Source: CAWIMX01 sp963792785 (GTDB lineage: Bacteria > Acidobacteriota > Vicinamibacteria > Vicinamibacterales > CAVVIG01). From it: 64,000 nt of DNA. Below are positions 25,469-37,615 of the stretch, one piece after another. Location of the stretch: assembly GCA_963792785.1 (NCBI GenBank), contig CAWBXO010000004.1, positions 620,001 through 684,000 of the forward strand. Direction: 5' to 3'. Within the stretch, counting starts at the first letter, position 1. Every line of letters starts with the position of its first letter. Under the pieces are notes generated by a model. That model had not been told where the DNA came from, did not search any database, and was given only the letters and a program-made list of their open reading frames with translations. Made by a program: the position numbers and the translations under genes.

Positions 25469-27010
25469 CTATACCGCCATCACGTCGAACTGCTCGTGGT
25501 GCAGCTGCAGGTCGGGCTTGATCGTGACGTCCCTGCCGGATTGACGGCCTTCAGGTCGCGCAGCACGTCGGCCTCCTCCTCCTGGAGCGCCCGGGCGATT
25601 TCCGGGTTCACGCGCAGCAGCAGCCGGTGGCCGTTGAGGTCGGCGCCGATCTTCCGCACCTCGCTCAGGATCTCGTAGCAGATCGTCGAGCTCGACTTGA
25701 TGGCGCCGGTGCCGGAGCAGTAGGGGCACGGCTCGGTGAGCACGCGCTCGAGGCTCTGCTTCACGCGCTTGCGGGTGATGATGACCAGGCCGAAGTCGGA
25801 CACCTGCAGCGCCTTCGACGGCGAGCGGTCCTTCTTCAGCTCCTGCTCGACCGCCTGGAGGACCTTCTGGCGGTTCTTCTTCTCCTCCATGTCGATGAAG
25901 TCGAGCACGATGATCCCGCCCAGATCGCGCAGCCGGATCTGGCGGACGATCTCCTTCACCGCCTCGAGGTTCGTCTTGACGATGGTGTCCTCGAGCCGGC
26001 CGCTGGTCTTCTTGCCGACGTAGCGGCCGGTGTTGACGTCGATCGCGACGAGCGCCTCGGTCTGGTTGATGACAATGGACCCGCCCGACTTCAGCCACAC
26101 CTTGCTCTTCAGCGCCTTGTCGATCTCGGCCTGCACGCCGTACTCGTCGAAGATCGGGAACGGCTTGTCGTAGAGCTTCACCTTCGCCGCCAGGTTCGGC
26201 ATGATCCGCTCGATCAGATCGACGATCCGCTCGTATTCCTGCGGCGTTGTCGATGCGGATGGCCTGGAACTCGTCGGTCAGCAGATCGCGGAGCAGCTTG
26301 CCCACGAGGCTCTGCTCGCGGTAGACGACGGCGGGCGCGCGCGAGGACTCGGCTTTGCTGGCGGATCTCGGTCCAGATCGCGTGGAACGACTCGAGGTCG
26401 CTGACGATGTCCTCTTTGGGGCGGCCCATCGCGGCCGTGCGGATGATCACGCCGCCGGTGAAGCCGTGGGTCTCGCGGAACTCGCGGACGATGCCGCGCA
26501 GGCGGCCCCGCTCCTCGCGCGACTCGATCTTGCGGGAGACGCCGATGTGGTCGACCGTCGGCATGAAGACCAGGAAGCGGCCGGCCATGGTGACGTGCGA
26601 GGTGAGGCGGGCGCCTTTGGTGCCGAGCGGCTCCTTGACGACCTGCACGAGGATCTTCCTGTCCCTCGCTTGAGCAGTTCCTCGATCTTCGCCTGCGCGC
26701 GGGCTCGCGCGTTCTGCCGCCGGTCGCCGCCGCCCTTCCCGTCGCTCTCGTCGTCGCCGGCGAGCTTCTCGAACTCCTCGAGCGTGTCGATGACGTCGGC
26801 GACGTAGAGAAAGCCGTCGCGCTCGAGGCCGATGTCGATGAAGGAGGACTGCATGCCGGGCAGCACCTTCGAGACCCGGCCCTTGTAGACGTTGCCGACG
26901 ACGCCGCGGTGCCGTTCGCGTTCGACGAAGACTTCGGCGACCAGATCGTCCTCGAGAATGGCCACCATGGTCTCGTGGCCGTTCGAGGAGATGATCATCT
27001 CCTTGGTCAT
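25469..27010 (-). CDS. rng: ribonuclease G / E family endoribonuclease (frameshifted)
   Basis: RNA-processing and decay enzyme of about 513 residues. ATG 27010 is used (AGGAG eight bases upstream). The N-terminal S1 region (VYKGRVSKVLPGMQSSFIDI, then GFLYVADV) is in the first frame. The catalytic part reads ALVAIDVNTGRYVG and IIVLDFIDMEEKKNRQKVL with the two Mg2+ Asp residues, and EPCPYCSGTG is the Cys-x-x-Cys zinc link. Frameshifts lie near 26660, 26345, 26245 and 25535. It lacks the long C-terminal scaffold of RNase E. It follows rodA at the end of the cell-shape operon, as in several bacteria. Confidence 0.92.
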
Positions 27011-27063
27011 CACGAACTCTCCTGGTCAGGTCAGGGGCACCCGCCGCCCCTGGCCCACCCGCC

Positions 27064-28168
27064 TCAGTTCGTGAATCTGCGCATGCGTACGTTCAGGATC
27101 AGCCCGAAACCGGCGAGCGTGGCGATCATCGAGGATCCGCCGTAGCTCATGAGCGGCAGCGTGAAGGCCCTTGACGGGCGCCAGGCCGGCCGACATGGTG
27201 ATGTTGTAGATCACCTGGAAGGTGAAGCTGGCGAGCACACCCAGCACGAGGTACGCCCCGAGCGCGGTCCTTGGCCAGCCGGGCCGCCTCGAGCGAGCGC
27301 AGAATCACGAACAAATACAGGCCGAGCGCCACCAGGACGCCGGCGAACCCCTGCTCCTCGGCCAGCACCGAGAAGATGAAATCGTTGTGGGCGACGGGCA
27401 GGAAGCGCAGCTGACCCTGCGTGCCCTGCCGGAAGCCCTTGCCCGTCAAACCGCCCGACCCGACGGTGATGCGCGCCTGGATCTGCTGGTACCCGGCGCC
27501 TTTCGCGTCCTGTGACGGGTCGAGGAAGGTGGAGATGCGGGATCTTCTGATAGTCCTTGAGCGCGAACTTCCACGCGATCGGGCCGCGAGGACGAACGCC
27601 ACGAGCAGGATGCCGAAGATGCGCATGCGCATGCCCGGCGAGATAGGCGACGGCGCCGGAACACGGGCAGCAGCGTGACCGCCGTGCCGAGGTCGGGCTC
27701 CTTCGCGATGAGCGCGAGCGGCACGGCGCGTGAGCGCGCCGGCGATCGCAAGATCGGTCCAGCCCGGCTGTGCCGCGGTTCTCGCCGAAGAACTTGGCGA
27801 GCACCAGCGCCACGCCGATCTTGGCGAACTCGGAGGGCTGCAGGTTGACACGGCCGCAGCGCGATCCAGCGCCGCGCGCCCATCTGCGACGGTGCCGAAG
27901 AGCAGCACGTACAGCAGGAGCGCCGAGCAGGCCGATGTAGATGAGGTGCGACTTGTCGGCGAGGGTGCGGTAGTCGAGCGACAGCGTCACCACCATCGCC
28001 ACCAGGCCGAGGACGATCGCGTAGAACTGGGTGATGTAGCGGGCGCGACGCGCCGCGCGTCGGATCGGCGGTGGTGCTGTAGATCATCGCCACGCCGAGG
28101 GCGCAGAGCGCGACGATCGCGGCGAGCAGCGCCCAGTCGAGGTGGTGGTAGAGGCGGCGCTCGAACAT
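27064..28168 (-). CDS. rodA: RodA, SEDS-family peptidoglycan polymerase (frameshifted)
   Basis: Multi-pass membrane glycosyltransferase that elongates the lateral wall with PBP2. It begins MFERRLYHHLDWALLAAIVAL at ATG 28168, overlapping the mrdA stop (TGATG). Segments in alternating frames: LQPSEFAKIGVALVLAKFF, LIAKEPDLGTAV, GYQQIQARITVGSGGLTGKG, FIFSVLAEEQGF and LMSYGGSSMIATLAGFGL, all SEDS hallmarks including the catalytic-site PDLG region. About eight frameshifts lie between 28060 and 27160. Removing one extra base near 27165 restores VKGLTLPLMSYGG. Part of the mreBCD-mrdA-rodA operon. Confidence 0.92.
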
Positions 28169-30108
28169 CACTGCGCTCCGCCGGCCACCGCGGGCAGCGG
28201 CGGCGCCACGGGCACCGGGTCCGGCGGGGGGTCGTCGCCGCCGGCCGGGGCGGCGAGCGGCGTCTCGACCTTCAGGGGCGGCGGCAGCGGCCTGCCGTCC
28301 TGCTTGGCGAAGAACGTCTCGAGGACGTGGTGCGCGACGATCGCCGCGGCGTTGCCCCGTGCATCGCCGTGCTCGCAGAACACGACGCCCGCGATCTGCG
28401 GGTTGTCGCGCGGCGCGAAGAACACGAACCAGCCGTTGTCGCGCAGGTCCTGCGTGGTCTGGCCCGCGGCGGCCTTGCCCTGGTTCGAAATCACCTGCGC
28501 CGTGCCGGTCTTGCCCGACGACGTCCCGGCCCGCGATGCGCGCGCGGTCGCCGGTGCCGTGGCCGTTGACGACCATCCAGAGGCCGTCGCGGATCGCCTG
28601 CAGCGTCTCGGGTTCGAGTCGACCGTCGACTGCGGCGGCGGCGGCGGCACGGCCTGCCAGCCGTCCCCGTCGTCGACGGCCTTGAGCAGGTGCGGCGTGA
28701 CGCGCGTGCCGCCGTTGGCGAGCGTCGCCATGTAGACCGCCATCGAGACCGGCGTCACCGAGACCGCGCCCTGCCCGATGCCGACCGAGATCGTCTCGCC
28801 CGGCGTACCACTTCTCGCTGCAGCGCTGCGCGCTTCCACTCGGTGGACGGCACGAGGCCCGTGCACCTCGTCGGCAGGTCGATGCCGCTCTTCACGCCGA
28901 GGCCGAGCGGCGGTCGCCCACTTGTTGATCTTGTCGACGCCGACCATGTTCGCCGACGGTGTAGAAGTAGACGTTGCACGACTGCTCGATCGCGTGGCGC
29001 AGGTCGATCCAGCCGTGGCCGTCCCGTCTTCCAGCACTTGAAGTCGCGGCCGTAGAAGGTCGCGTGGCCGGGGCAGTAGACCTTGAAGTCCGGCGTGATG
29101 ACGCCTTCCTCGAGCGCGGCCAGTGGCCACGGCCATCTTGAACGTCGAGCCGGGCGAGTAGCGGCCCTGAATCGCGCGGTCGTGTCAGCGGGCGCAGGTC
29201 GTCGGTGTTGAGCGCGTCCAGGTCGCGCGGTCGATCCCGGACGCGAAGGCGTTCGGGTCGTACGCCGGGAGGCTCGAGAAGCCGAGCACGTCGCCGTTGT
29301 TCGGATCGAGCACCACGGCGGCGCCGTTCAGCCCGAGCGCGCGTGAACCCGTCCTCGATGGCCTTCTGCACGTCGTAGTCGATCGTCAGCTGCAGGCGCT
29401 TGCCCTCGGTCGGCGGCATCCTCCTCGAGCGTGCGGATCTCGCGGCCGACGCTGTTGACGACGACGCGGCTTGGCGCCGTCCTCGCCCATCAGCAGCGTC
29501 GTTGTAGACCTTCTCGATGCCGGCCTGCCCGACGATGTCGCCGCTCTTGAGGTCGTCGCTCGCCGACGACCTGCGAGTCGTTCGCTTCGCCGACGTAGCC
29601 GAACAGGTGCGCCGCCAGCGTCTCGGGATAGCGCCGCGTCGGCACCTCCTCGACGACGACGTCGGGCAGCTCGAAGTCGAGGCGCCGGGCCGTCACGCCG
29701 CCACCTGCGCGAGCGTCGCGTCCTGGACGATCGTGATCGGCCGGTACGTCGGCTCGCGGCGATGGCGGTCGACGATCTCGCGGACGTCCGTCTCGTCGCA
29801 TGCCGAGCACCGTCGGCCAGCAGGCGGATCGTGCGATCGAGGTCCTTGGTGTGCTCGCGGACGATCGAGATGCTGTAGGAGTGGCGGTTCTCGACGAGCA
29901 CGCTCGCCGTTGCGGTCGAAGACGACGCCCGCGCGGCGCGCGCAGCGCGAGCGTCCGCTGGTGGTTGTTCTCCGCCATCTCCTGCGTACTTCTCGTGCTG
30001 CACGACCTGGAGCACCCAGAAGCTCACGGCGAGCACGGTGAACACGGCGACGATGAGGTACTGCAGCACCGTCAGCCGCACCGACGTCCGCCGGCGATCT
30101 TCGACCAT
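28168..30108 (-). CDS. mrdA: penicillin-binding protein 2 transpeptidase (frameshifted)
   Basis: Elongasome transpeptidase partner of RodA, about 646 residues. It starts at ATG 30108 with GGAG upstream and one transmembrane helix (LTVLQYLIVAVFTVLAVSFW). The dimerisation region carries HSYSISIVREHTKDLDR. The active-site motifs are found in order: PGSTFK (SxxK), SCNVYFYT (SxN) and SGKTGTAQV (KTG). The C-terminal tail is Pro-rich. Roughly a dozen frameshifts between 30000 and 28500 break it. All catalytic motifs survive in their frames, so an error in the sequence is likelier than loss. Confidence 0.92.
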
Positions 30109-30119
30109 CGATCTGCTCC

Positions 30120-30635
30120 TTACCCTCGGCGGCGCCCGCGCCCGAGCCGCCGCCGCTCCACCGCGCCGGGCAGCAGCTCGACGAGCTGAAACGCCACGAC
30201 GCCGACGACCGCGTTGCCCAGCGCCTGCGCCGACGACCGCCCCGTAGGGCGCGCCGAACTGGCGGCAGGTCGAGCAGCACGTACAACCCCATGAACACGA
30301 CCGCGTGCAGCACGGTCGCCGCGAAGAACACGACGAACCGCGGCAGCGGCTGCGTGACGATGAACTGCGTGCCGACGATGCCGGCGAGAAACCCGACCAG
30401 GGTCTTCGCCAGCCCGCCGATGCCGATGACGCCGTCCCGACAGCGCGTCCTGGATCAGCCCCGCCGAACGCGCCCGTCAGCAGCCCGGTGACCGGGCCCG
30501 ACGATCAGCGCGACGTAGACCACCACGACCAGCACCAGATCGACCGCCAGCGACGCCGCGCGACACGAAGCGCGCCAGCGTCGTCTGCAGCGCGACGGCG
30601 ACGGTCACCGCCAGGATGATCCCGGCGGTTCTCAC
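30120..30635 (-). CDS. mreD: MreD, rod-shape membrane protein (frameshifted)
   Basis: Small integral membrane protein of the elongasome, about 171 residues. GTG 30635 overlaps the mreC stop (GTGA). Hydrophobic segments read IILAVTVAVALQTTLARF, LVLVVVVYVALIVGPVTGLL, LAKTLVGFLAGIVGTQFIV and FFAATVLHAVVFMGLYVLLD, with GLIQDALS, the usual MreD motif, between them. The end FQLVELLPGAVERRRLGRG precedes the TAA at 30120. Frameshifts lie near 30550, 30495, 30440 and 30260. Identity rests on position, size and the GLIQDALS segment. Confidence 0.85.
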
Positions 30636-31507
30636 GGTTGCTCCTCGCCCGCCGGGCCCGCGGGCTCATCGACGCGTCGGGCGGCGGCGTGAGCACGACC
30701 AGCACGTCCTCGAGCCGGTCGAAGTCGACCGCGGGCGCGACGATGATACGGCGCGACATGCCCCCGGTCCGCTCCACCGACGCCACGCGGCCGATGACGA
30801 ACCCCTTGGGGAAGATGCCGTCGATGCCCGACGTGACGACGACGTCGCCGACCACGACGTCCGCCACCTCGGACACGTACTCCAGGCGCAGACGCTCGTC
30901 CCCGCCGCCGACCACCACGCCCTGGGCCCGGGTCCGCTCGATGAGCGCGCCGGCCGCGGCGTTGCGATCGAGAGCAGCTGCACCTTGGCCGCGCGCGCAC
31001 TCGGCAGGACGACGCGGCCGACGACACCCGGCCGGCGCGATCACGGCCATGTTCGGCGCGCACGCCGTCGCGCCGTGCCCTTGTCGATGGTGATCGTCCG
31101 GAAGTCCGGACGAGGCGCCGGCGGCGATGATCGTCGGCCGCCACCGTGTCTGAGCGTCGATCGGTCGCGCAGATCGAGCAGCCGCTCGAGGCTGCGCGCT
31201 CTGTCGCGCCGAGCGCGCGCTGCTGCTGCAATTGCGACCTGCACGTCGGCGAGCTCGGCGCTTCAGCGCCTCGTTCTCCGTGCCCGACGTCCCGCAGGGC
31301 CACGTAGCCGCTCCCAGCCGCGCTCGACGGCCGCCACCAGCGAGAGTACCCCGCGCTGGACCTCCGCGAATACGCCGAAGGTGACCGTCTCGAGGAGCGG
31401 CACGCCATTGCGGGCGTTGACCTGGGCGGAGATCAGCAGGATCTGGCCCAGCACGACCGCGAGGAAGAGGTAGCCGGCCCGTTGCGGCGGATGTCGGGAA
31501 GGGCCAC
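30632..31507 (-). CDS. mreC: MreC, rod-shape periplasmic protein (frameshifted)
   Basis: Bitopic protein that binds PBP2 and MreB, about 291 residues. GTG 31507 directly follows the mreB stop. After MALPDIRRN a frameshift leads to YLFLAVVLGQILLISAQV, the membrane anchor, then TFGVFAEVQRGVLSLVAAVE and a coiled-coil stretch. The beta-barrel part shows RLRLEYVSEVADVVVGDVVV, SGIDGIFPKGFVIGRVASVE and the end TPPPDASMSPRARRARSNRE in alternating frames. Frameshifts lie near 31490, 31310, 31260, 31200, 31070 and 30970. Assignment agrees with the mreB-mreC-mreD order. Confidence 0.9.
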
Positions 31508-32534
<1,027 letters not shown>

Positions 32535-32588
32535 CGAGAACTCCTTGCGCAAGGCTGTGAACGGGTATGCACGCGACTGGGCTTGCGA

Positions 32589-33739
32589 CTAGTTATCGGC
32601 GGGAGCGGCCGCGGCCTGAATACCGTTCTTCCCCGATCCTTGACCTGGTACATCGCCTTGTCGGCGGCCTGGACCAGCTCCTCGGCCGATGCGGCGACGT
32701 CGGGCAGCGTGGCGACCCCGACCGAGGCGGTCAGGCGGACGTGCAGGCCGTCGCCGAGCGAGGAACGTGAACGCGGCCACGCGCTCCCGGACGCGCTCGC
32801 CGACCGCGAAGGCGCCCTCGCCGCCCGTGTCGGGCAGCACGACGGCGAACTCGTCGCCGCCGAAGCGCGCGACGATGTCGGTCTCGCGGGCGCTACCCGC
32901 GGATGACCGCCGCCGCCTCGACCAGGGCGCGGCTGCCGAAGAGGTGGCCGTGCGAGTCGTTGATGCGACTTGAACCCGTCGAGGTCGATGAACAGCAGCG
33001 ACAGCGGCCGGCCGCTGCGCGAGGCGCGCTTGGTTTCGCGGCGCAGCACCTGGTTGAGGTAGCGCGAGTTGTACAGGCCGGTCAGGTCGTCGGTGACCGA
33101 CAGCGCTTCGGCCCGGCTGCAGCCGCAGCGCGTTGTCGAGCGCCAGCGCGGCCGGCTCGAGCAGGGCGTCCACCGCCTGCTGCCAGCCCACGCCGGGCCG
33201 GGGTGGCCGGGTCGCGGCGACCGGGTCCAGGGCGACGAGCGCCGCCGATGCGGCGCCCGCGGCAGGCCAGCGGGAAGGCGAGCACCGCGGCCGGACGGTC
33301 GGTCGCCGAGGCGAGGGTCGGCGGCGAGGTCGGCGACGGCGAACGTCTCGCCGCGCGCCATCACCCAATTGGCGATGCCCTGCACGACGACCGGTCCAGT
33401 CGGCGCGCGGCCCCGATCGGCCAGCACGACCAGCTGGCCCGAGGGATCGGCCGCCACGACGGCCCAGAGGCGCCGGCACCCAGGTGGCGGCACGGTCGAG
33501 CAGCAGAGTCGGCGATCGCGGGCGGGATCGAGCGTGGCGTGGACGGCGCGCACAATATCCACGAGCGGCGTCACGCCGCGGCGAGCCGACGGCGCACGGG
33601 CGCCCTCGGCCCGGCGCAGCCGTTCCGCGAGGTCGGGAGCCGTGGTTCGCTTGACCGCCCGCCGGGGAGCCGCCGACGTCTGCCGTCGCCCGGCGGCGCG
33701 ATCTGCTGCCCTCACAAGATTGTTCGATTTTTTTCTCAC
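32589..33739 (-). CDS. GAF-GGDEF diguanylate cyclase (frameshifted)
   Basis: Makes cyclic di-GMP from GTP. The N-terminal half (GVTPLVDIVRAVHATLDPARD, written here in part; later GQLVVLADRGRAPTGPVVVQ, GETFAVADLAADPRLGDRP) is a GAF-like sensor domain. The C-terminal half starts LSVTDDLTGLYNSRYLNQVL and LSLLFIDLDGFK, then RETDIVARFGGDEF. The GGDEF site is complete, and RETD five residues before it is an inhibitory I-site (RxxD). LTASVGVATLPD and AADKAMYQVKDRGR finish the domain. Frameshifts lie near 33500, 33290, 33230, 33120, 32965, 32895, 32765 and 32640. GTG 33739 is an uncertain start. No membrane segment. It lies directly before mreB on the same strand. Confidence 0.87.
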
Positions 33740-33820
33740 GCGACCTGTCCGACCCCGGGGACGGCCCGCTAAGTGCTTCTAGGCACGGCAAATATACCAT
33801 AGGGTTGGCGGTCCGATTGC

Positions 33821-33849
33821 TTGCCTCCCGGAAGTTCCTGGCATACGAT
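33821..33849 (+). promoter_or_regulatory. sigma-70 type promoter of the ppiD-like gene
   Basis: TTGCCT (33821-33826), a 17-base spacer and TACGAT (33844-33849), about 24 bases before ATG 33874, in the gap shared with the divergent GGDEF gene. The spacing is ideal. Confidence 0.5.
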
Positions 33850-33873
33850 GAGGGTTTCGAGAGGCCTTCGTTC

Positions 33874-35803
33874 ATGACAATGCTCGACCGGATGCGCCGC
33901 CACAAGGCGTGGCTCAAGTGGAGCCTCGGTCTCGTGGTGCTGGCGTTCGTGATTTTCTACATCCCGGACTTCCTGACCGGTGCGTCGACGGACCCGTCGG
34001 TCACGGGCGACCGTCGCCACGGTCGAAGGCCAGGAAATCACCGCCAACGATTTCCGCCGCACGTATCAGTCGCAGCTGCAGGCGTACCGCAACGCGTACG
34101 GCGCGAGCATGAACGAGCAGCTGCTGAAGCAGCTCGGCATCGATCAGCAAATCCTCCAGCAGATGGTGGACGAGCGCGCGGCGCTCGCCGAGGCCAAGCG
34201 GCTGGGCATCACGGTGAGCGACGAGGAAGTGCGGCAGCGCATCCTGACGATGCCGGCGCTCCAGGAGAACGGCCAGTTCATCGGCGATCAGACGCTACCA
34301 GGCGCTGCTTCGCTCGCAGCGGCCGCCGATGACGCCGTCCGAGTTCGAGGACAACGTCCGGCGACGGGCTGGCGATCGACAAGCTCCGGATGGCGCTGAC
34401 CGGCTGGCTGGCGATTTCCGACAGCGAGCTCGAGGCCGGAGTACCGCCGGCGCAACGACAAGGTGAAGCTCGCGGTCGTGGCGCTTCACGGCCGACAGCT
34501 TCCGCGGCGACGTGACGGCGACCGACGCGGACGTGTCCGCGTACTTCGACGCCCACACGGCCGACTTCCGCATCCCCGAGAAGCGCAAGATCCGGTACCT
34601 GCTCGTCGACACCGACGCCCTTCGCGCGAAGATCACCGTTCCCCCCGGCGACGTCGAGGCGCGCGTACAACGACGGCGGTCGACCAGTACACGACCCCCG
34701 AGCAGATCCGCGCGAGCCACATCCTCTTCTAGACCGACGGGCAAGGACGAGGCGGCGGTGCGGGCGAAGGCGGAAGACGTGCTCGCGCAGCGTGAAGAAG
34801 GGCGAGGACTTCGCCGCGCTCGCGCGAGAAGTTCTCCGAGGACGAGTCGTCAGCGAAGAACGGCGGCGACCTCGACTACTTCGGCCGCGGCAAGATGGTG
34901 GCGGAGTTCGAGCAGGTCGCGTTCGCGATGCAGCCCGGCGAGATCAGCGATCTCGTGAAGACGCAGTACGGCTTCCACATCATCAAGGTCACCGACAAGA
35001 AGCCGGCGATCGTGCGCCCGCTCGACGAGGTGCGCGACCAGATCGTCGATCAGCTCACGTCCGAGCGCGCGCAGGCCCAGGCGCAGGCGATGGCCGACCG
35101 CATCGCGCCGCAGATCAGCACGCCGGGTGACCTCGATCGCGTCGGCGCCGCCGAGGGCCTCACGGTGCAGGAAACGGGCTTCTTCGCGCGCGACGAGCCG
35201 ATCCTGGGCCTCGGCGCGTCGCCCGACGTGGCCAACCGCGTGTTCCAGATGCAGGAGGGCGATGTCGCGACGCGCGTGAACGCGTCGCGCGGCATCACGT
35301 TCCTCGCGCTGACGGGCATCCAGGCGTCGTACCTGCCGAAGCTCGACGAGGTGAAGGACCAGGTGCACGAGGCGGTCGTGCTGAGCAAGGCGCGCGAACT
35401 CTCGGCCGCTCGCGCCGGCGAGATCGCCGCGCAGCTCAAGAGCGCGCCCGACTTCGCGGCGGCCGCGCGCCGGCTGAAGCTCGAGGCGAAGGACACCGAC
35501 TTCATCAGCCGGGGCGCCGCGCTGCCCGATCTCGGCGTCTCGCGGGAGGTCGACAAGGTCGCGTTCGCGCTCGATCAGGGCGCGGTCAGCGATCCGATCA
35601 CGACGGCCAACGGCACGGCCATCGTGAAGGTGCTGGAGCGCTCCGTCGCGACGCCCGAGCTCTTCGCCGCGCAGAAGGACAAGTTCCGCCAGGACATCCT
35701 CGACGAGCGCCGCAACCGCTTCTTCACCGATTACATGAACGACGCGAAGCAGCGGATGCGCATCCAGGTCTCGCCCGAGGAAGTCCAGAAGATCGTCGGC
35801 TAG
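33874..35803 (+). CDS. ppiD: PpiD/SurA-like periplasmic peptidyl-prolyl isomerase (frameshifted)
   Basis: Membrane-anchored periplasmic foldase, about 642 residues. It begins MTMLDRMRRHKAWLKWSLGL, then LVVLAFVIFYIPDFL, one transmembrane helix. The SurA-N-like region reads GQEITANDFRRTYQSQLQAY and QQILQQMVDERAALAEAKRL. The parvulin domain opens with QIRASHILF and closes with KTQYGFHIIKVTDKK. The C-terminal 300 residues are in one frame and include a second, degenerate parvulin-like half, ending EVQKIVG. About eight frameshifts lie between 34000 and 34870. The stop shares the palindrome CTAG with the converging sppA stop. Likely helps fold exported proteins. Confidence 0.88.
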
Positions 35804-37584
35804 CGCACGTACCCCAGCGGCATCAGGGCCAGCACCTCGCCGCGCCGGAAGGGCGCGGCGGGTCCCCGCAGCACACGCAGCGTGTCGCGCTCGTCGGCCG
35901 TGAGCCACGAGGCCGCGGCGGCGGCCTGGGTCGTCCCGCTCATCTCCTCCGAGAGCAGCTCGAACAGGCTCTTGCGCGGCGGATAGACGACGATGTCCAC
36001 GTCCGCGCCGTCGGCGATCTTCGCGTCCTGCCGCGCGACGGCGATCGCGCGCCGCAGGCCGCCGATCTCGTCGACCAGCCCGCGCTCGACAGCCTGCCGC
36101 CCGGTCCAGACGCGGCCCTGGCCGACGGCGTCCACGGCCTCGGGCGTCATGTCGCGCGACGCGGCCACCTTGCCGACGAACTGATCGTAGAACGCCCGGA
36201 GCTGCGCGTCGACGAGCTGCGCCTCCTCGGGCGTGTACGGACGCGCGCTGGAGTCGATGCCCGCATGGCGGCCGGCGGTGACGCCGCCGATGCCGGCGCC
36301 GAGCTTCTCGAGGGCGCCCGCGATCACGTACTTCCCGCCGAAGATGCCGATCGAGCCGGTGAGCGTCGATGGCTCGGACACGATCGTGTCGGCGCCCATC
36401 GCGATGTAGTAGCCGCCCGACGCGGCGAGGTCGCCCATCGAGGCGACGATCGGCCGCGCGGTGTTGTCGTCGTGCGCGAGCCGCAGCTCGTGCCAGATCA
36501 CGTCGGAGGCCGTGGCGGATCCGCCCGGGCTGTCCACGCGCAGGACGATCGCCTTCACGCGGTCGTCGGCGCGCGCCTGGCGGATGTACCCGATGAGCGT
36601 GTCGGCGCCGACGGTGGCGCCGTTGAGCGGGTCGTAGCCGCTCGACCCGCCCGTGATCTCGCCGACGGCGTAGATCACGGCGATGCGCGGCCGCCGGCCG
36701 AACGACGGCAGCGACAGCCCGCGCGCGTAGTCCTCGACCTCGACGCGCCCCCGGCCGGCGTCGCCCGACTCCTGCCGCAGCGCGCGCTCGACCTCGTCCT
36801 CGTACGCGACGCCGTCCACCAGCCCGGCGGCGAGCGCGGCGTCCGGCTGGAGCGGCCCCTGGTCGACGAGCGCGCGCACCTCCGCCTCGTCCTTGCCGCG
36901 CGCCGCCGCGACATCGGCGACGAACGCGTCGTAGAGATCCTGGTTGATCGACTGGTCCATCTCGCGGTGCGCGGGGGTGTAGCCGGTCTCGGTGTACTGG
37001 TTCACGGCCGTTTTGTACTGGCCGACATGATGGAGATCGGGATAGACGCCGACCTTGTCGAGGGTGCCGCGCAGGAAGATCGAGTACATCGTGGTGCCGG
37101 TCACGTTGAACGTGCTGGTCGGCATCAGGTACACCTTGTCCGCGGCCGACGCGAGGTCGTACTCGCGTTCGGTGGCGTACTCCAGATAGGCGTACACCGG
37201 CTTACCGGAGGTCTTGAAGTCGACGACCGCGTCGCGCAGCTCCTGGACCTTGCCCCAGTAGGGATTCGTGAAGCCGGTCGGCACGAGCAGCACGCGCTTG
37301 ATGCGGTCGTCGCGCTTCGCCGCGTCGAGCGCGGCGGTGATCGATCGGACGGTCGTGGCGCCGGGTCCGCGCAGGAAGCTCAGGACGTCGCTCGGGCCGG
37401 TCTCGGGCGGGTCGCCGCCCACGGCCACGATGAGCGTGGCGCTGTCGGGCACGACCGGACCGCGGCCGAAGGCGATGAACAGGACCAGCGACGTGACGAA
37501 CAGCACCACGACGGCGGCGCCGGCGAAGAGCAGGACGGCCCGCAGGAGGATCCCGAGCGGGCTGCGACGCGGAGAAGAAGCCAT
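35800..37584 (-). CDS. sppA: signal peptide peptidase SppA, long (67K) type
   Basis: Membrane serine protease that degrades cleaved signal peptides; about 594 residues. ATG 37584 (MASSPRRSPLGILL) is preferred because TATACT lies six bases upstream; a longer frame would run into the divergent gene. One transmembrane helix lies at about 14-40. Two tandem SppA domains follow. The N-terminal one has SGKPVYAYLE with the likely catalytic Lys. The C-terminal one has VLRVDSPGGSATASD and MGDLAASGGYYIAMGAD with the nucleophile Ser, then SIGIFGGKYV. Domain order and length match the E. coli-type enzyme. Intact. Confidence 0.93.
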   Translation of the reverse strand: MASSPRRSPLGILLRAVLLFAGAAVVVLFVTSLVLFIAFGRGPVVPDSATLIVAVGGDPPETGPSDVLSFLRGPGATTVRSITAALDAAKRDDRIKRVLLVPTGFTNPYWGKVQELRDAVVDFKTSGKPVYAYLEYATEREYDLASAADKVYLMPTSTFNVTGTTMYSIFLRGTLDKVGVYPDLHHVGQYKTAVNQYTETGYTPAHREMDQSINQDLYDAFVADVAAARGKDEAEVRALVDQGPLQPDAALAAGLVDGVAYEDEVERALRQESGDAGRGRVEVEDYARGLSLPSFGRRPRIAVIYAVGEITGGSSGYDPLNGATVGADTLIGYIRQARADDRVKAIVLRVDSPGGSATASDVIWHELRLAHDDNTARPIVASMGDLAASGGYYIAMGADTIVSEPSTLTGSIGIFGGKYVIAGALEKLGAGIGGVTAGRHAGIDSSARPYTPEEAQLVDAQLRAFYDQFVGKVAASRDMTPEAVDAVGQGRVWTGRQAVERGLVDEIGGLRRAIAVARQDAKIADGADVDIVVYPPRKSLFELLSEEMSGTTQAAAAASWLTADERDTLRVLRGPAAPFRRGEVLALMPLGYVR

Positions 37585-37590
37585 TTCTGG

Positions 37591-37596
37591 AGTATA
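37591..37596 (-). promoter_or_regulatory. -10 box of sppA, leaderless type
   Basis: TATACT on the minus strand, six bases before ATG 37584. No Shine-Dalgarno sequence. Confidence 0.5.
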
Positions 37597-37602
37597 GCCG
37601 TC

Positions 37603-37608
37603 TAAACT
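37603..37608 (+). promoter_or_regulatory. -10 box of the ADOP permease gene, leaderless type
   Basis: TAAACT seven bases before ATG 37616, only six bases from the opposing sppA box. The two start codons are 31 bases apart, so each promoter reaches into the other gene. Confidence 0.48.
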
Positions 37609-37615
37609 GTCCGCC

